Counted from the stretch's first letter, positions 24,475-34,478 are shown. The stretch is DNA of 64,000 nt from Ascarosepion bandense (GCA_037127315.1 JBBBDQ010001185.1:346501-410500); one strand, 5' to 3'. Notes: generated by a model from the sequence alone, not told the origin. Numbers and translations: made by a program.

Positions 24475-24717
24475 TAGGGAAGAAACCGATAGTCTCAAGA
24501 GATGCAGTTTCAAATATATTTAGCAATCAAAAATATTTATATAGTTATTTTAAATATGTGTTGATAACATAGAGTTAACTACCATAAATAAATATTATTT
24601 AAAAAAAATATTAACTTTCTGTTATCAACACATATTTAAAATAACATATAAATATTTTTGGTTATAACGGTTAAATATATTTGTAGCTGTATCTCTTGAC
24701 ACTATCGGTTTCTCCCA
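24475..24717. repeat. Long imperfect palindrome (foldback element)
   Basis: Left arm 24475 to about 24573 (starting tagggaagaaaccgatagt) pairs with right arm about 24615-24717 (ending actatcggtttctccca) across a roughly 40-base AT-rich centre. The arms carry the shared blocks aaatatttatat and ttaaaatatgtgttgataac. Similarity is high but with small indels. It has MITE-like size and structure, and no coding capacity. Confidence 0.85.
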
Positions 24718-25322
24718 GTTTTATTGTCTTCAACAATATTACATGTAAAGGATATGTGCAGCCCGATTACTTTGTATATCATTGGCGTCGGTCTCTGGCA
24801 TGAAAGTAAAAGTGACAATCAGTTCTTGTCTTTGAAAAAACTCAAAAAACGATTGTCTACAAATATTCTTTTCTACTTCAATTAGTATTTTCTAGAACAA
24901 AATAGTTGCTTCCTAATTACTAATACATTATTTATATTCGAATATTTCTTCAAGGTTACAAACCAATGCGTATAATTGTGCATGAATCACAATATTCCTG
25001 TTTAGGTAAACAAATGTAAATATATGTTAATGTATTCGTGAGAGTGTGTCCGTATTTGTTTGTATAGAGAATGTCTAGAGGTGCTCACATAAGTATATAT
25101 GTACGCCACTATATTCAGGTAAGTGGGTTTGTATATGTATATATGTTTATATTCACCCTCACGCACGCGTATGTCAATAAATTGTGCACGGTCGTTCATA
25201 TATTTCATTGTGCATTATACTAAAATATACAGAAACCACTTATTTTTAGATATCATGTTCCTATGTGAGTTTGTCAGCAATTATGTTTGTGTTTATAAGC
25301 GTCATTATGAATATTCAAGTTA
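24718..25322. other. intergenic, nothing recognised
   Basis: No recognised element. Confidence 0.4.
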
Positions 25323-25337
25323 ACTGAAGAGCATAAT

Positions 25338-25642
25338 AGGATGTGCGTTGTGGTACAGTGGATATCGGCTCGGAACGAGAAACCGGGGAGCCGAGTTCGA
25401 ATTCCAGTTGAATCCATTATATTCACTTACGCGCAAATACCCTTGGGAAAGGTATTAATCCGTCTCTTCCTTCCAGTTATGGGTTAAATAGCAGGACAGA
25501 TTGGGTTCTATAGCCTTGGTCGGCAACCAGTCTACCGCAGAAAGCAATGGCAACCTACTGCGGGATAATCTCCTGCCCAGTCAGTCATGTCTCTTTCGAG
25601 ACATGATCGCCCAAGCGTGTATCACGTATGACACTTTAACTG
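25338..25642 (+). mobile_element. SINE-1 copy b, with exact target duplication
   Basis: The best copy of the family. It starts aggatgtgcgttgtgg, with box A tggtacagtgg (about 25350) and box B gttcgaattcc (about 25396). It is flanked by the identical 15-mer actgaagagcataat at 25323-25337 and 25643-25657, which fixes the boundaries and gives a 305-bp element. The tail contains the self-complementary catgtctctttcgagacatg. Long target duplications indicate LINE-type target-primed insertion, and the identity of the flanks suggests a comparatively recent event. Confidence 0.92.
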
Positions 25643-25927
25643 ACTGAAGAGCATAATGCTCTTGTGTACTAAACATTATCGATCCATGCTTCCTCAGCTG
25701 TAAGGGCAAGAAACGAAGCCAGTCGCTTATTCCACCATGTTTTCGTACGATACAAGAATGACAATTCATTTTGTCATGCAAATATCGCCTTTTTTTAACC
25801 AGAAGAAACAAATAAATCAATATTTCTGGGGTTTTTTTTTTCTGTTTCTATTAGTCATTTCATTTACAAAAATTAAAAGATATTATCTTGTTTTTATTAG
25901 TTTTTTCTGTTAATATATATATATCCG

Positions 25928-25973
25928 CAAACACACACACACACAAACACACACACATACATATATATATATA
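25928..25973. repeat. (CA)n and (TA)n compound microsatellite
   Basis: CA-rich run followed by TA units. It directly abuts the 3' end of the hammerhead-bearing short element on the minus strand. Confidence 0.93.
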
Positions 25974-25974
25974 T

Positions 25975-26209
25975 AGTCATCCGCAGACAGATCTGTTTCG
26001 CCGTATCACAGCTCATCAGTACGGTTAGACAGCTGATCGCCTTTTACCCAGGATTGAAAACCGACCGAATTGGCGTCAGTCAGCGATTCTACCTCTGAGC
26101 TACGGGCGCTCGGTAGAAGGAGTCACATGTTTTAGCGTGTATATTATCATTATACACGCCCAATAGCTGAGATTGTTCTAATTCATTGCTGAATGAACGA
26201 TGCGTAGAT
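25975..26209 (-). mobile_element. Hammerhead-bearing tRNA-like short retroelement, copy A
   Basis: On the minus strand the 235-bp unit begins with a shared block (atctacgcatcgttcattca). It then has a tRNA-like segment with box A tagctcagagg (26102-26092) and a B-box-like ggttttcaatcc (26062-26051), and ends in a complete hammerhead ribozyme (26024-25981). It runs directly into TA repeats. A second copy with the same order lies at 36637-36851. The combination implies pol III transcription and self-processing RNA, like the satellite-type SINE-ribozyme elements of schistosomes and the metazoan retrozymes. No protein is encoded, so mobility would depend on another element, plausibly a Penelope-like one. 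Confidence 0.8.
25981..26024 (-). ncRNA. Hammerhead ribozyme with palindromic stem III
   Basis: Parts in order on the minus strand: stem I CCGUA; core CUGAUGA; stem II GCUG/CGGC with loop UGAUA; core GAAA. Stem III is ACAGA/UCUGU with no loop nucleotides, then cleavage-site C after GU (a GUC triplet). The closing stem I strand is UGCGG. Every consensus core position is present. The perfectly palindromic, loopless stem III cannot close within one RNA, so activity would be expected as a dimer or in a tandem transcript, as known for short-stem-III hammerheads in retroelements. Cleavage would fall between 25986 and 25985. Confidence 0.88.
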
Positions 26210-26282
26210 GCCAGAGTAGCTACTGTTTTTCAAAGTCTACTATTCTTCCAGAGTGGTCAATCAGAGTGTGAGAGCGTTTATG

Positions 26283-26515
26283 GTTAAATAAAATAGGAAA
26301 AGAGGAAAATTGTATTTAAATCGTCTACGCGTTTCGTCCTGTGATGGACTTTATCAAGGCAAAAAGCCGAAATGAGCTTTATTCTAAATTATGTATCTAT
26401 AAACAAACAGTGTTGGCAAATATAAGAACGCTCACAAATCATTTAAAAAAGATTAACAGAATATTTTAGTTTTAGAATTCCTTCATGTGTAGTGCAAAGT
26501 CACAAGATGTTAAAA
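26283..26515 (-). mobile_element. Penelope-like terminal repeat, copy 1, with hammerhead-like relic
   Basis: It is nearly identical to 28362-28594 over 233 bp with no length change. On the minus strand it contains ttgataa, a short stem gtcc/ggac, then gaaac followed by gcgta. This is the hammerhead core order with two substitutions in the first box (core positions c-t-g-a-t-g-a). It lies downstream, in sense, of the GIY-YIG coding fragment at 26540-27000, as a Penelope terminal repeat should. Confidence 0.6.
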
Positions 26516-26539
26516 TGAAGGTAATTCACCCGTTTTCTT

Positions 26540-27000
26540 TGAACTTTTTATTATGCATGTTAGTCTGTTTTAGTATAATTTCCATAAGTAAAGGTGAGAT
26601 TGGGGAAAATCCGGGGCTCAAATTGATGTTTTGGTACTACTGGATGGCGGCGCTCTCGAGAACTTTTCTTCTGAATAAATTGCTTACTCTTTTTATTAGT
26701 GTGGCATTTTTAAAATCGAAATTGTCGTTGAATTTATTTCTGTGAATCACTAATGCATTTGTTAGATTATTATTAGTGATGTCTCTTTTGTGTTCATATA
26801 TACGTTGTTTTAGATTTCTACTTGTTTCTTCGATGTACATGGAGAAAAAAACGTGTTTTTCTTAACATTTTGTGTGTGGATTGTAAATTCTGAATGTGTG
26901 CGGTTAAAAGTAAAGATATAGGAAAATATGGTACATTTTCCCGATATGATGCGATTTTATTTCCGGAAATGACCGCAGTGTAAACAGTAAAAATGATGTT
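26540..27000 (-). mobile_element. Penelope-like element, GIY-YIG endonuclease end
   Basis: Minus-strand frame 26840-26637 reads YIEETSRNLKQRIYEHKRDI, then NALVIHRN, then NDNFDFKNATLI, ending KVLESAAIQ. After one stop the same frame continues as NINLSPGFSPISP. That is the C-terminal half of the GIY-YIG nuclease domain of Penelope-like elements (YxGxTxRxLxxRxxEH, HxxxxHxFxF, and the final E). The first motif G is changed (YIEET). The region at 27000-26850 holds decayed upstream sequence. The element nicks target DNA for reverse transcription. This copy is 5'-truncated and dead. Confidence 0.8.
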
Positions 27001-27700
27001 TGCCATTTATAAAGATGGTTCCATAGCTGAGAGTACCGTTCATAAGGAGTTTGTTCGATCTATTAGTGTAAATTTTGAACTGAAAGACTGTTCCAGCGGG
27101 CCTGCTGTTGTTGATGATGAAACATCCCAGGTAATATTTTTTAAAAACTCAAAAATAATCATAAAACATTTAATATCGTTTTGCGTCATAGAATATCCTT
27201 TGAGTGCATTCCTAATGAGTAAAAAAAAAGAAAGGTACTCTTCACAAAGAGTAACAGCAAATGTGAGTACTATATTAGGTTTGCGCTTTTTACATTTCCC
27301 GAGCCTTTTATAGAATGTGTGGATAATAATGTGAGCAGTGATGGGAACTTAAAAAATAAACTAAAAAAGTTTTCAGTGATATTCATTCTTTATAAGATTT
27401 TTTTTTTATTTCTAAAATTGTTGACGCTGTTTGTAATGCCACTGTAGACATAAATAAATAAACTCCCAATGAACATTTGTTACAATGATAAATAGAAACA
27501 TTAACCCTAACCCATTTCTTCCATTTAAGTGTTGCTCAGTGGTCAATGTATTCCCATATGTATGAGCATTTGTGTCACAAAGATGTAATAAATATATAAA
27601 TGATCAAAAGTATTTATGAAAAATGTAATAATCGAAAAAAATATTTGAATCAAATGATCGAAATATATCATTTCAGCTGCGGGGAGATTGATTTATACTT
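27001..27700. other. intergenic, nothing recognised
   Basis: A 106-codon plus-strand frame at 26993-27313 has no recognisable domain. No other features are visible. Confidence 0.4.
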
Positions 27701-27764
27701 TTATCAAGGCTATTTTGAAAAATGTAAAATATGACATATCGAAAAAGTGAATCCTAAAAATGTC

Positions 27765-28075
27765 TATAGGCCAAATCTGGTGATAAGTATGACAAAAAGG
27801 ATTCGGGTGTTATATTTAACTCTAAATCGGATTTTAATGACTATATATGCCTTTTTATAGCAAAAGCAAACTTTACTATAGAATGGTTGTTACAAAATCT
27901 CATATATACGGACTCATATATTATGTTAAAAGCTTATGAGACAATACTAAGATACCATCCTGAATACTGTTGTCAATTATGGTTAACAAAAACTCACCAT
28001 GGATATTGAATGTGTACAAAGAAAATTCACTAATCGGTATATATATCCGAGTTTATGCTAACGAGAGGAAGAGAA
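27765..28075 (+). mobile_element. CR1/Jockey-like LINE fragment
   Basis: The plus strand reads SGVIFNSKSDFNDYICLFIA, KANFTIEWLLQNL, AYETILRYHPEYCCQLW, and after a frame change ECVQRKFTNR. This is the thumb/post-RT segment of CR1/Jockey-type LINEs (LGVxFDxxLxFxxHI ... YxxLVRPxLEYxxxVW ... IExVQRRFT). Family residues are kept but the frame is interrupted. Confidence 0.7.
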
Positions 28076-28275
28076 AAGGTAAAAAAAAAATGTTAAAAAA
28101 AGAAGGAAAAGAGGAAAAGATATTCGGAAATGTAAATTATGATAACATTTTAACATTTCTTCTTGCTTTTATGCATCTGTTCTTGTAACTTTCTTGTCTA
28201 GTTTATTTCTTTCTTCACTTTTGAATTATTTATCCATTAATTCCGTATGAATTTTTATTCATATTCCGTTTTTTC

Positions 28276-28278
<3 letters not shown>

Positions 28279-28319
<41 letters not shown>
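28279..28319. repeat. (TA)n microsatellite
   Basis: About 20 TA units shortly upstream of the second Penelope-like terminal repeat. Confidence 0.95.
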
Positions 28320-28321
<2 letters not shown>

Positions 28322-28361
28322 AAAATATACTCAGTTATAATCTGAGATTAAGGACAGAATA

Positions 28362-28594
28362 GTTAAATAAAATAAAGACAAGAGGAAATCTGTATTTAAA
28401 TCGCCTACGAGTTTCGTCCTGTGATGGACTTTATCAAGACAAAAAGACGAAATGAGCTTTATTTTAAATTACGTATCTATAAACAAACAGTGTTGGCAAC
28501 TATAAGAACGCTCACAAATCATTTAAAAAAGATTAACAGAATATTTTAGTTTTAGAATTCCTTCGTGTGTAGTGCAAAGTCACGAGATGTTAAA
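28362..28594 (-). mobile_element. Penelope-like terminal repeat, copy 2, with hammerhead-like relic
   Basis: Second copy of the 233-bp block at 26283-26515, in the same orientation. The core parts ttgataa, gtcc/ggac and gaaac are conserved. It has no adjacent coding sequence and is followed at once by a Tc1/mariner-like relic, so it is either a solo repeat or one cut by a later insertion. Confidence 0.6.
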
Positions 28595-28599
28595 TTGCC

Positions 28600-29265
28600 G
28601 GGATGTGTAAATTGTCGTCATCTTATTTCATTTTATTTTGCGCGTGTGCGTTGTTTGTTTTTTTATTTTGTCGATTTCACCGTATAGTAGGATCAGTTGG
28701 GCACCGTCTGTAAAAGAAAAAGAGCACCATGACGCAATTCACTCGCCAGAAAATTAGAAACGACATGCTGTACTGCTTGGAACATTTCAGGGTGTTTTAA
28801 TGACAATGCGAAGGATTCGGGAAAAGCTGGATGAGACTAAGAGTGAATAAGAAGGTGTTTGCAGAGATCAATAGTGATGGCCATATTATGCCTCCATTCA
28901 TCTTTTCAACACGGTGGCCTATATTCAGTACGTTGAGGAGGTAGTGCTGCCCTGGGCCAAGAGGTACGTCATGCAACAGTACACTGCACTATGCCACACA
29001 AGCAGGTGAACCAAGTCATGGCTGTCAGACAATTTCAGCGACCGCATCACTCCTTACATTTAACCATTTAACTCCCCCGACTGCAACCCCCTTGATTATT
29101 ATGCGTGGAACGTAGGTGAGAAAAGCAACCAACAAAACTACTTGATATACCAAAGATTAACTGAAGGCAAAGATTATGGATTATCTCTAGAAGAGATGCA
29201 GCACATTCCGAAGTTGTCTGGAGGCCATAGTTGAAACCAATGGCGATTTTATTGATTAAATTTAC
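28600..29265 (+). mobile_element. Tc1/mariner-superfamily transposase relic
   Basis: Plus-strand pieces across frames: VNKKVFAEINSDGHIMPPFI (about 28835), then YVEEVVLPWAKRYVMQQY and TALCHTS (about 28930-29000). Next come WLSDNF, then NSPDCNPLDYYAWNVGEKSN (about 29065-29125), with the third catalytic Asp region in Pro-x-Asp context. The end is RRDAAHSEVVWRP. These match the DDD/DDE transposase order with a frameshift between segments. The N-terminal DNA-binding part is not recognisable. Confidence 0.7.
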
Positions 29266-29304
29266 TCTTTATTATTTCAAGGTATTATTGTTTAATTTTA
29301 TTAA

Positions 29305-29600
29305 ATCAGTCAGTCAGTCAAGTGCCTTACATAATACATGCTTCAGCGATCATGTTTCGAAAGAGACATAACTGACTGGGCAGAAGATTATCCAGCAGTA
29401 GGATGCCATTACATTCTGCGGTAGACTGGTTGCTAGCCAAGGCTATAGAACGCAATCTGTCCTATTATTCAAGAGACGGATTAATACTTTTTCCAAGGGT
29501 ATTTGTGCGTCAGAGAATACCGGGAATTTAACTGGAATTCGAACTCGGCACCCCGATTTCTCGTTCCGAGCTGATATCCACTGCACTACAACGCACATCC
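29305..29600 (-). mobile_element. SINE-1 copy c
   Basis: Well conserved minus-strand copy. The head, read on the plus strand as ccactgcactacaacgcaca then tcc, ends at 29600. B-box complement ggaattcgaac lies near 29535, and the tail block is near 29340-29370. It is adjacent, head to tail, to copy d. Confidence 0.88.
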
Positions 29601-29630
29601 TAAAAGTGTGGTTGTTTCGAGATATTCAGA

Positions 29631-29890
29631 AGTGCCATACGTGATATACGCTTGGGCGATCATGTTACTTTCCAGACATGAGTGACCGGGCAGAAGATTT
29701 TCATCCAGTAGGTTGACTTACTTTACACAATTTGTACTGCTATTTAACCCATAATTGCTTGGAGAAGATACGAATTAATTCAATTCCCAAGGGTATTTGC
29801 GCATTAGTGAATGTAACGAATTCAACTGGAATACGAACTCGGTTCTTCGTTTTCTCATTCCGAGCCGATATCCACTGCACCAGAACGCAC
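29631..29890 (-). mobile_element. SINE-1 copy d, tail-truncated
   Basis: Second minus-strand copy directly following copy c. The head is near 29890-29830 with B-box complement ggaatacgaac, and the inverted tail block is degraded. Two same-orientation copies in tandem may reflect insertion into, or recombination with, an older copy. Confidence 0.82.
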
Positions 29891-30099
29891 AAATTGAGAT
29901 GTCAGTGTTATTTTCATTTTTGAGTCATTTTGACGACAATCTTTCCATCGCATCCTGTATATATGTCATAAATTTCGATTACATATGAAAAGAATTCACG
30001 TATTTAAATGGCACATATTGAAGAATGTGACAAACTTTTGGTCTAACTCTATAAGCAACATTTAGATATGAGCTGACAAGTTTTTCTTGCAACATTTTT

Positions 30100-31440
30100 A
30101 CTCAGGACGTAGGTGATTATGACTCTTCACAATTTCCTGCCCCTTGCAGCTCTAAAAAATTCTGTCTTTTCTTTATTTCTAAACTCTGTTCCACTGTCCA
30201 ATTTTTTAAGCTCGTCAAGTTTGTTATTGGTTGTTTTTCTTTGGCCCCCTAGCACTCAGTCTATCTTATGAGTAACAGATTTTCCAAGCCATCCCTCCTT
30301 AACATGTTTCTCAGAAATTTCAACTGTCTCTTCCTGATGCTAAGTATATATATATTTTTTTTGTTTCCATTTTCTCAAAAAAAACCTTTTCGTTACTCAC
30401 ATGTTCAATCTATGGGACCCTCATCATCTCTCTGGAGTATCACATTTCTGTTGCTTTAAGTCTCTTTTTCCTCTTTGAAGAAATTGTCTAACATTCTCTG
30501 TCATGCAGTAGAATTGATATCACGTAACAGTTCAGCACTCTTTTCTTTGTTTCTAACGAAATATTTCTATCTCCTATACTCTGCTTAGTTTCTGGAATAC
30601 ATCTTCGGTTATCCCAATGTATTTTCAGATTTCAGTGTCGCACTTTCTGTCCTATGTTAGAACAAGTTTAATATTTACATTTTTGTACCTGCTTGATTTT
30701 AGTATCCCTGACCGATAATTTGCACTTTGGACTCATCCTTTTGCTAATAACCATGCATTCTGTTTTATTGCAGTTTATGTTTAGGCCTTTATTCTCGCTT
30801 TCCTCCGCTACCTTTTGTAAAAACTTTTGTAGTTTTCTTTCTGTGTCTCCTATCAGCAATGCATCATCTGCATATCTTATGCTGTTAAGACAATATTGAA
30901 TTCTGGTAGGGAAACTCAATTCTCTCGGAATTGCCTCGTTGTAGTTTAAATAAGTCAAGTGAGAAGACACATTCTTGTCCTACAGCCTTTTCTATTTTAT
31001 TATATTCGCTGAATTCATTTTCAATCCGTATGCAGACAGTTTGTTGCTAATATGGATTCTGGATTTTCCCTAATGTCTTTCCCAAATATGTCCAGGTTGC
31101 TAAGCACTTCCAACAGATCTTTGTGACATACTTTATCAAACACCTTTACATAAACTATAAAGCACAAATAAACGTCCTTCTGCATTTGTGTTGTTCTGTC
31201 TCATAACATTCTGAGCATAATTATCGCGTTTCTTGTTCCATTGTATTTGAAGAACCCACGATGTTCTTGTTCTATCTCTGGTTTGATTGTATTGTGCGCT
31301 CTGTTGATCAGAATTCGGATGATGAATTTTGTTATATCGTTCATTAGACTGGTTGTCCAAAAACATTTCTGTTAAATTTTCATTGTATTGTGTGCGAGCA
31401 AGAAATTTCTTATTTGGATTTACTGTATGCATTATAGAAA
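30100..31440 (-). mobile_element. RTE-like LINE, reverse transcriptase and C-terminus
   Basis: Minus-strand frame 30970-30668 carries the RT catalytic box as SIRYADDALLIGDTERK, followed by NKGLNINCNKTECMVISKRM. Upstream frame 31432-31136 and intervening DNA hold decayed finger/palm sequence. Downstream, 30520-30100 encodes in broken frames the post-RT tail with KVLxx, HVKEGWLGKSVTHKID-like and GGQRKTTNN-like residues. The YADD box and the GxxxNxxKTE segment are typical of RTE-type LINEs, annotated widely in molluscs. It is the best copy of a family with about seven pieces in this window. Confidence 0.75.
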
Positions 31441-31683
31441 TTGTCTAAACGATTATTCGTAGATTAGTAGAAAACGTTCCTTTGAAAAATTTCTACGTGC
31501 ACCATTTTTAAAATATACCTCTTGTTCGCACACAAGAAAAACAATAAAAAAATTAACAGACTTACCTTGTCAGTCATCTTCAATGTGACAATAATGATAT
31601 GAGTAATGGTTACTAATGGAAGTGTATTCCTCAGTTAGATATTTATATTTAAAAAGTGCTCAATACAAAAGTAGAGCAAAAAT

Positions 31684-31765
31684 ATGTGGTAATTATTATA
31701 ATAATAGCATACTGCAACTCAAGAGCGATAAGGTTTCGGTGTTAAAACACCATCATCGATCTGTA
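31684..31765 (-). ncRNA. Hammerhead-like relic next to TAA repeat
   Basis: Minus strand: a core box tcgatga (one or two substitutions from consensus), stem II ggtgtt/aacacc with a 2-base loop, then gaaac. The third stem is not convincing. The tail ends gttgcagtatgctattatta. A related tail occurs in opposite orientation at 31961-32018. Confidence 0.4.
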
Positions 31766-31960
31766 AAATGTGATTAATTTATTTGGTAATACATATACAG
31801 ATAAGAAGATTTTCAAAAATAAAAACAGAAGAATAAAGGGGTCATCCAAAGAGATGAATTAAATGGGATGGAACGTTATAACATTTAAAGAATGGTCTGT
31901 GTACGACTCATAGACATTAGTGTTTCAATCTTTTGCCACTGAAAACCAGATATGTCAAAA

Positions 31961-31994
31961 ATAAAGTTTCGGTGTTTTAACACCGAAACTTTAT
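31961..31994. repeat. Perfect 16-bp inverted repeat, 2-base loop
   Basis: ataaagtttcggtgtt and its complement flank tt. The right arm continues into gagttgcaatattctataat, matching the tail of the hammerhead-like relic at 31684-31765. Confidence 0.93.
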
Positions 31995-32015
31995 ACCTAT
32001 TGAGTTGCAATATTC

Positions 32016-32018
<3 letters not shown>

Positions 32019-32056
<38 letters not shown>
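32019..32056. repeat. (TAA)n microsatellite at the 5' junction of the LINE
   Basis: About 12 TAA units directly abutting the start of the R4/Dong-like element. Confidence 0.96.
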
Positions 32057-32057
<1 letters not shown>

Positions 32058-32058
<1 letters not shown>

Positions 32059-34470
32059 TAAAAAAGAATTGAAGTGACAGTCCCCCCCCCCAGAATGGAA
32101 GAAGTTACACAGTTCTGGGAAAAGATATAGGCTTGCCCTAAAGAACATAACAAAGAAGTAGATTGGATTGCACAAGAGATAGAACGAATCGAAAATAAGC
32201 CAGAACAGACATGGGCTGGAATTACAGAAGAGGATGTTAAATTGGCACTAAAAAAAGAACACAATTGGAAATTCCCAGGTATAGATAAAATTCCTAACTT
32301 TTGGCTATATTATTTAAATACAGCACATAAAAAACTAGCCAAATAACTTCAAGAAATGGTTGACGATCCCACTAAAATTCCTGCATGGATGACCAAAGGA
32401 ATTACATTTCTTCTGCCCAAGAATGGTGACACAAACAGCCCGAAAAACTATTAACATCTATTTTAACAAAACATACATATTTATTCTTAGAAAGAAATGA
32501 CATGTTACCGCTTGTACAAAAAGGGTGCAAACGTAGCTGTTATGATGTAAAGACCAATTGCTTATTAACAAAATGATCCTGGAAAACTGCTACAGTACAA
32601 AGAAAAATCTTAGTACTGCCTGGATAGATTATAGTAAAGCATTCGATAGTGTGCCACATCCCTGGATTTTAAAGACTTTAATTATATACAAGATATCACC
32701 CGTCATCATCAATTTCATCAAACAGTGCATGTGTATATGGAAAAAAACCCTTTACCTCAATCATGTAAATGGAACCTATAAGTCCGATGAAATAAACATC
32801 AAAAGAGGTATATTTCAAGGTGATTCTTTGTCTCCATTACTATTCTGCATATCATTAATAGCACTAACCAGTCAACTTAATAAGACAGAATGTGGTTATA
32901 AAATAGGCCAAAAGAAAATAAGCCATCTATTTTACATGGATGACTTAAAGTTATATGCTAAGAATGATAATGAGCTGGAAGGTCTTCTGCAAACTATAAA
33001 ATGCTTCAGCGAAGACATTGGAATGAAATTCAATTTGAATAAATGTGCTAAAGCTACAGTTTTACGTGGATCAATACAAGAAACATCCTCAATTAGCTTA
33101 GACCCTGCTGTAACAATAAAAGAATTGAAACCAGAAGAAGCTTATAAATACCTAGGTGTAAATTGAGAGCGAAAACATTCACCATAAAAAAATGAAAGAA
33201 ATAGTGCGTAAAGAGTACTATAGAAGGCTACGAATGATATTAAAAACTGAATTGAATTCTCAGAACAGAATTATGGCCATTAATAGCCTTGCAATCCCAG
33301 TTGTCCAATATAGTTTCAACATCTTAAACTGGACTCTAAACGACATCAGGCGAATGGATTCTAAAACAAGAATGCTTCTTTCTAAGCATAAGATGCATCA
33401 TCCAAAGGCTGATGTAGACCGTCTATACATACCACGTAAAGAAGGTGGAAGATGTCTTATTCAGCTGGAATTGTCAAACAAGACAACAACTATTGGCTTA
33501 CTAACATACATAGAAACAACAAAGGATTGGATAATACAATTAGTAAGGCAACATGAAAAAAGAAAGAAAAAATATTCAATAATAAAAGAAGGCAGTAAAT
33601 ACAAACAAGATTTACAGTTAGTAGATTCTGTAGAAAAGCAAAACAGAAGCCAAGAACCAACTATTGCGGCAAAAAATATGAAAATGACAGCCAAAGATAA
33701 AGCTCTTGAACAGATGAAACAACGCTGGCAAGACAAAACTCTGCATGGCCAATATCCAGAACGTGCCAATAAATCCAGTGTTGATAAAGTTAATACTCAT
33801 CAATGGTTACGTGCATCTGGATTAAAGTCTGAGACTGAAGGCTTTATTCTTGCAACACAAGACCAAAGTCTTTTCACTAGAAACTTTCAAGGCAAATATT
33901 ATGCATAATAATATGGATCCAAAATGCAGGTTTTGTGATAAACACCAAGAAACAATAGACCACCTAATCTCAGGCTGTTCTGTGCTTGCCCCAAATGAAT
34001 ATAAAAATCGCCACGATAGAGTTGGGCAATATTTACATTGGACAATGTGCAAACACTATGGAAAATCTGTAAGCAAACACTGATATGAACATCACCCAGC
34101 ACCGGTTACAGAAATAGAAGATGTAACCATTCTGAAATAGAAAAAAATGTGGAAATTGAAAACAAGAGTTGTGCCAGTGATAGGCGGTGCACTTGGAATG
34201 ATAAAAAATGGAACAAAACAACATATTGAATGAATACCTGGAAACCCCAGCTTAAGAGATATACAAAAAATTGTCTTATTAAGTACAGCCCACACACTAA
34301 GGAAAACTTTATCTATGTAACGCTAGGGATGATAGGGAAGATAGAAAAAACATGAAATGGGGCCATAACAACACGCCACGACCTGCCTTAGGTCTCTCCC
34401 CGCAGACTTGGTTGGTAGTGAGACCAAAGCATGAATCGAAATATGATGAAAAATGACATCATAATAATAA
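32058..34470 (+). mobile_element. R4/Dong-like LINE (restriction-like endonuclease type), copy 1
   Basis: 5'-truncated element. N-terminal part: WAGITEEDVKLALKKEHNWK (about 32213). RT core 32558-33166 has AWIDYSKAFDSVP, GIFQGDSLSPLLFCIS and the catalytic box LFYMDDLKLYA. A stop and frame change follow, then thumb sequence 33192-33908, including RRMDSKTRMLLSKHKMHHPK and GGRCLIQLELS. Next is the zinc knuckle CRFCDKHQETIDHLISGC (33925-33980), then GALGMIKNG and LLSTAHTLRKTLSM near the end (34180-34318). The expected PD-(D/E)xK endonuclease stretch is deleted between about 34140 and 34145. An RT segment corresponding to ITCLPTTYKLL in copy 2 is also deleted near 32450. The 3' region ends gacatcataataataa. 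Dead, but with long open stretches. Confidence 0.85.
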
Positions 34471-34475
34471 TAATT

Positions 34476-34478
<3 letters not shown>

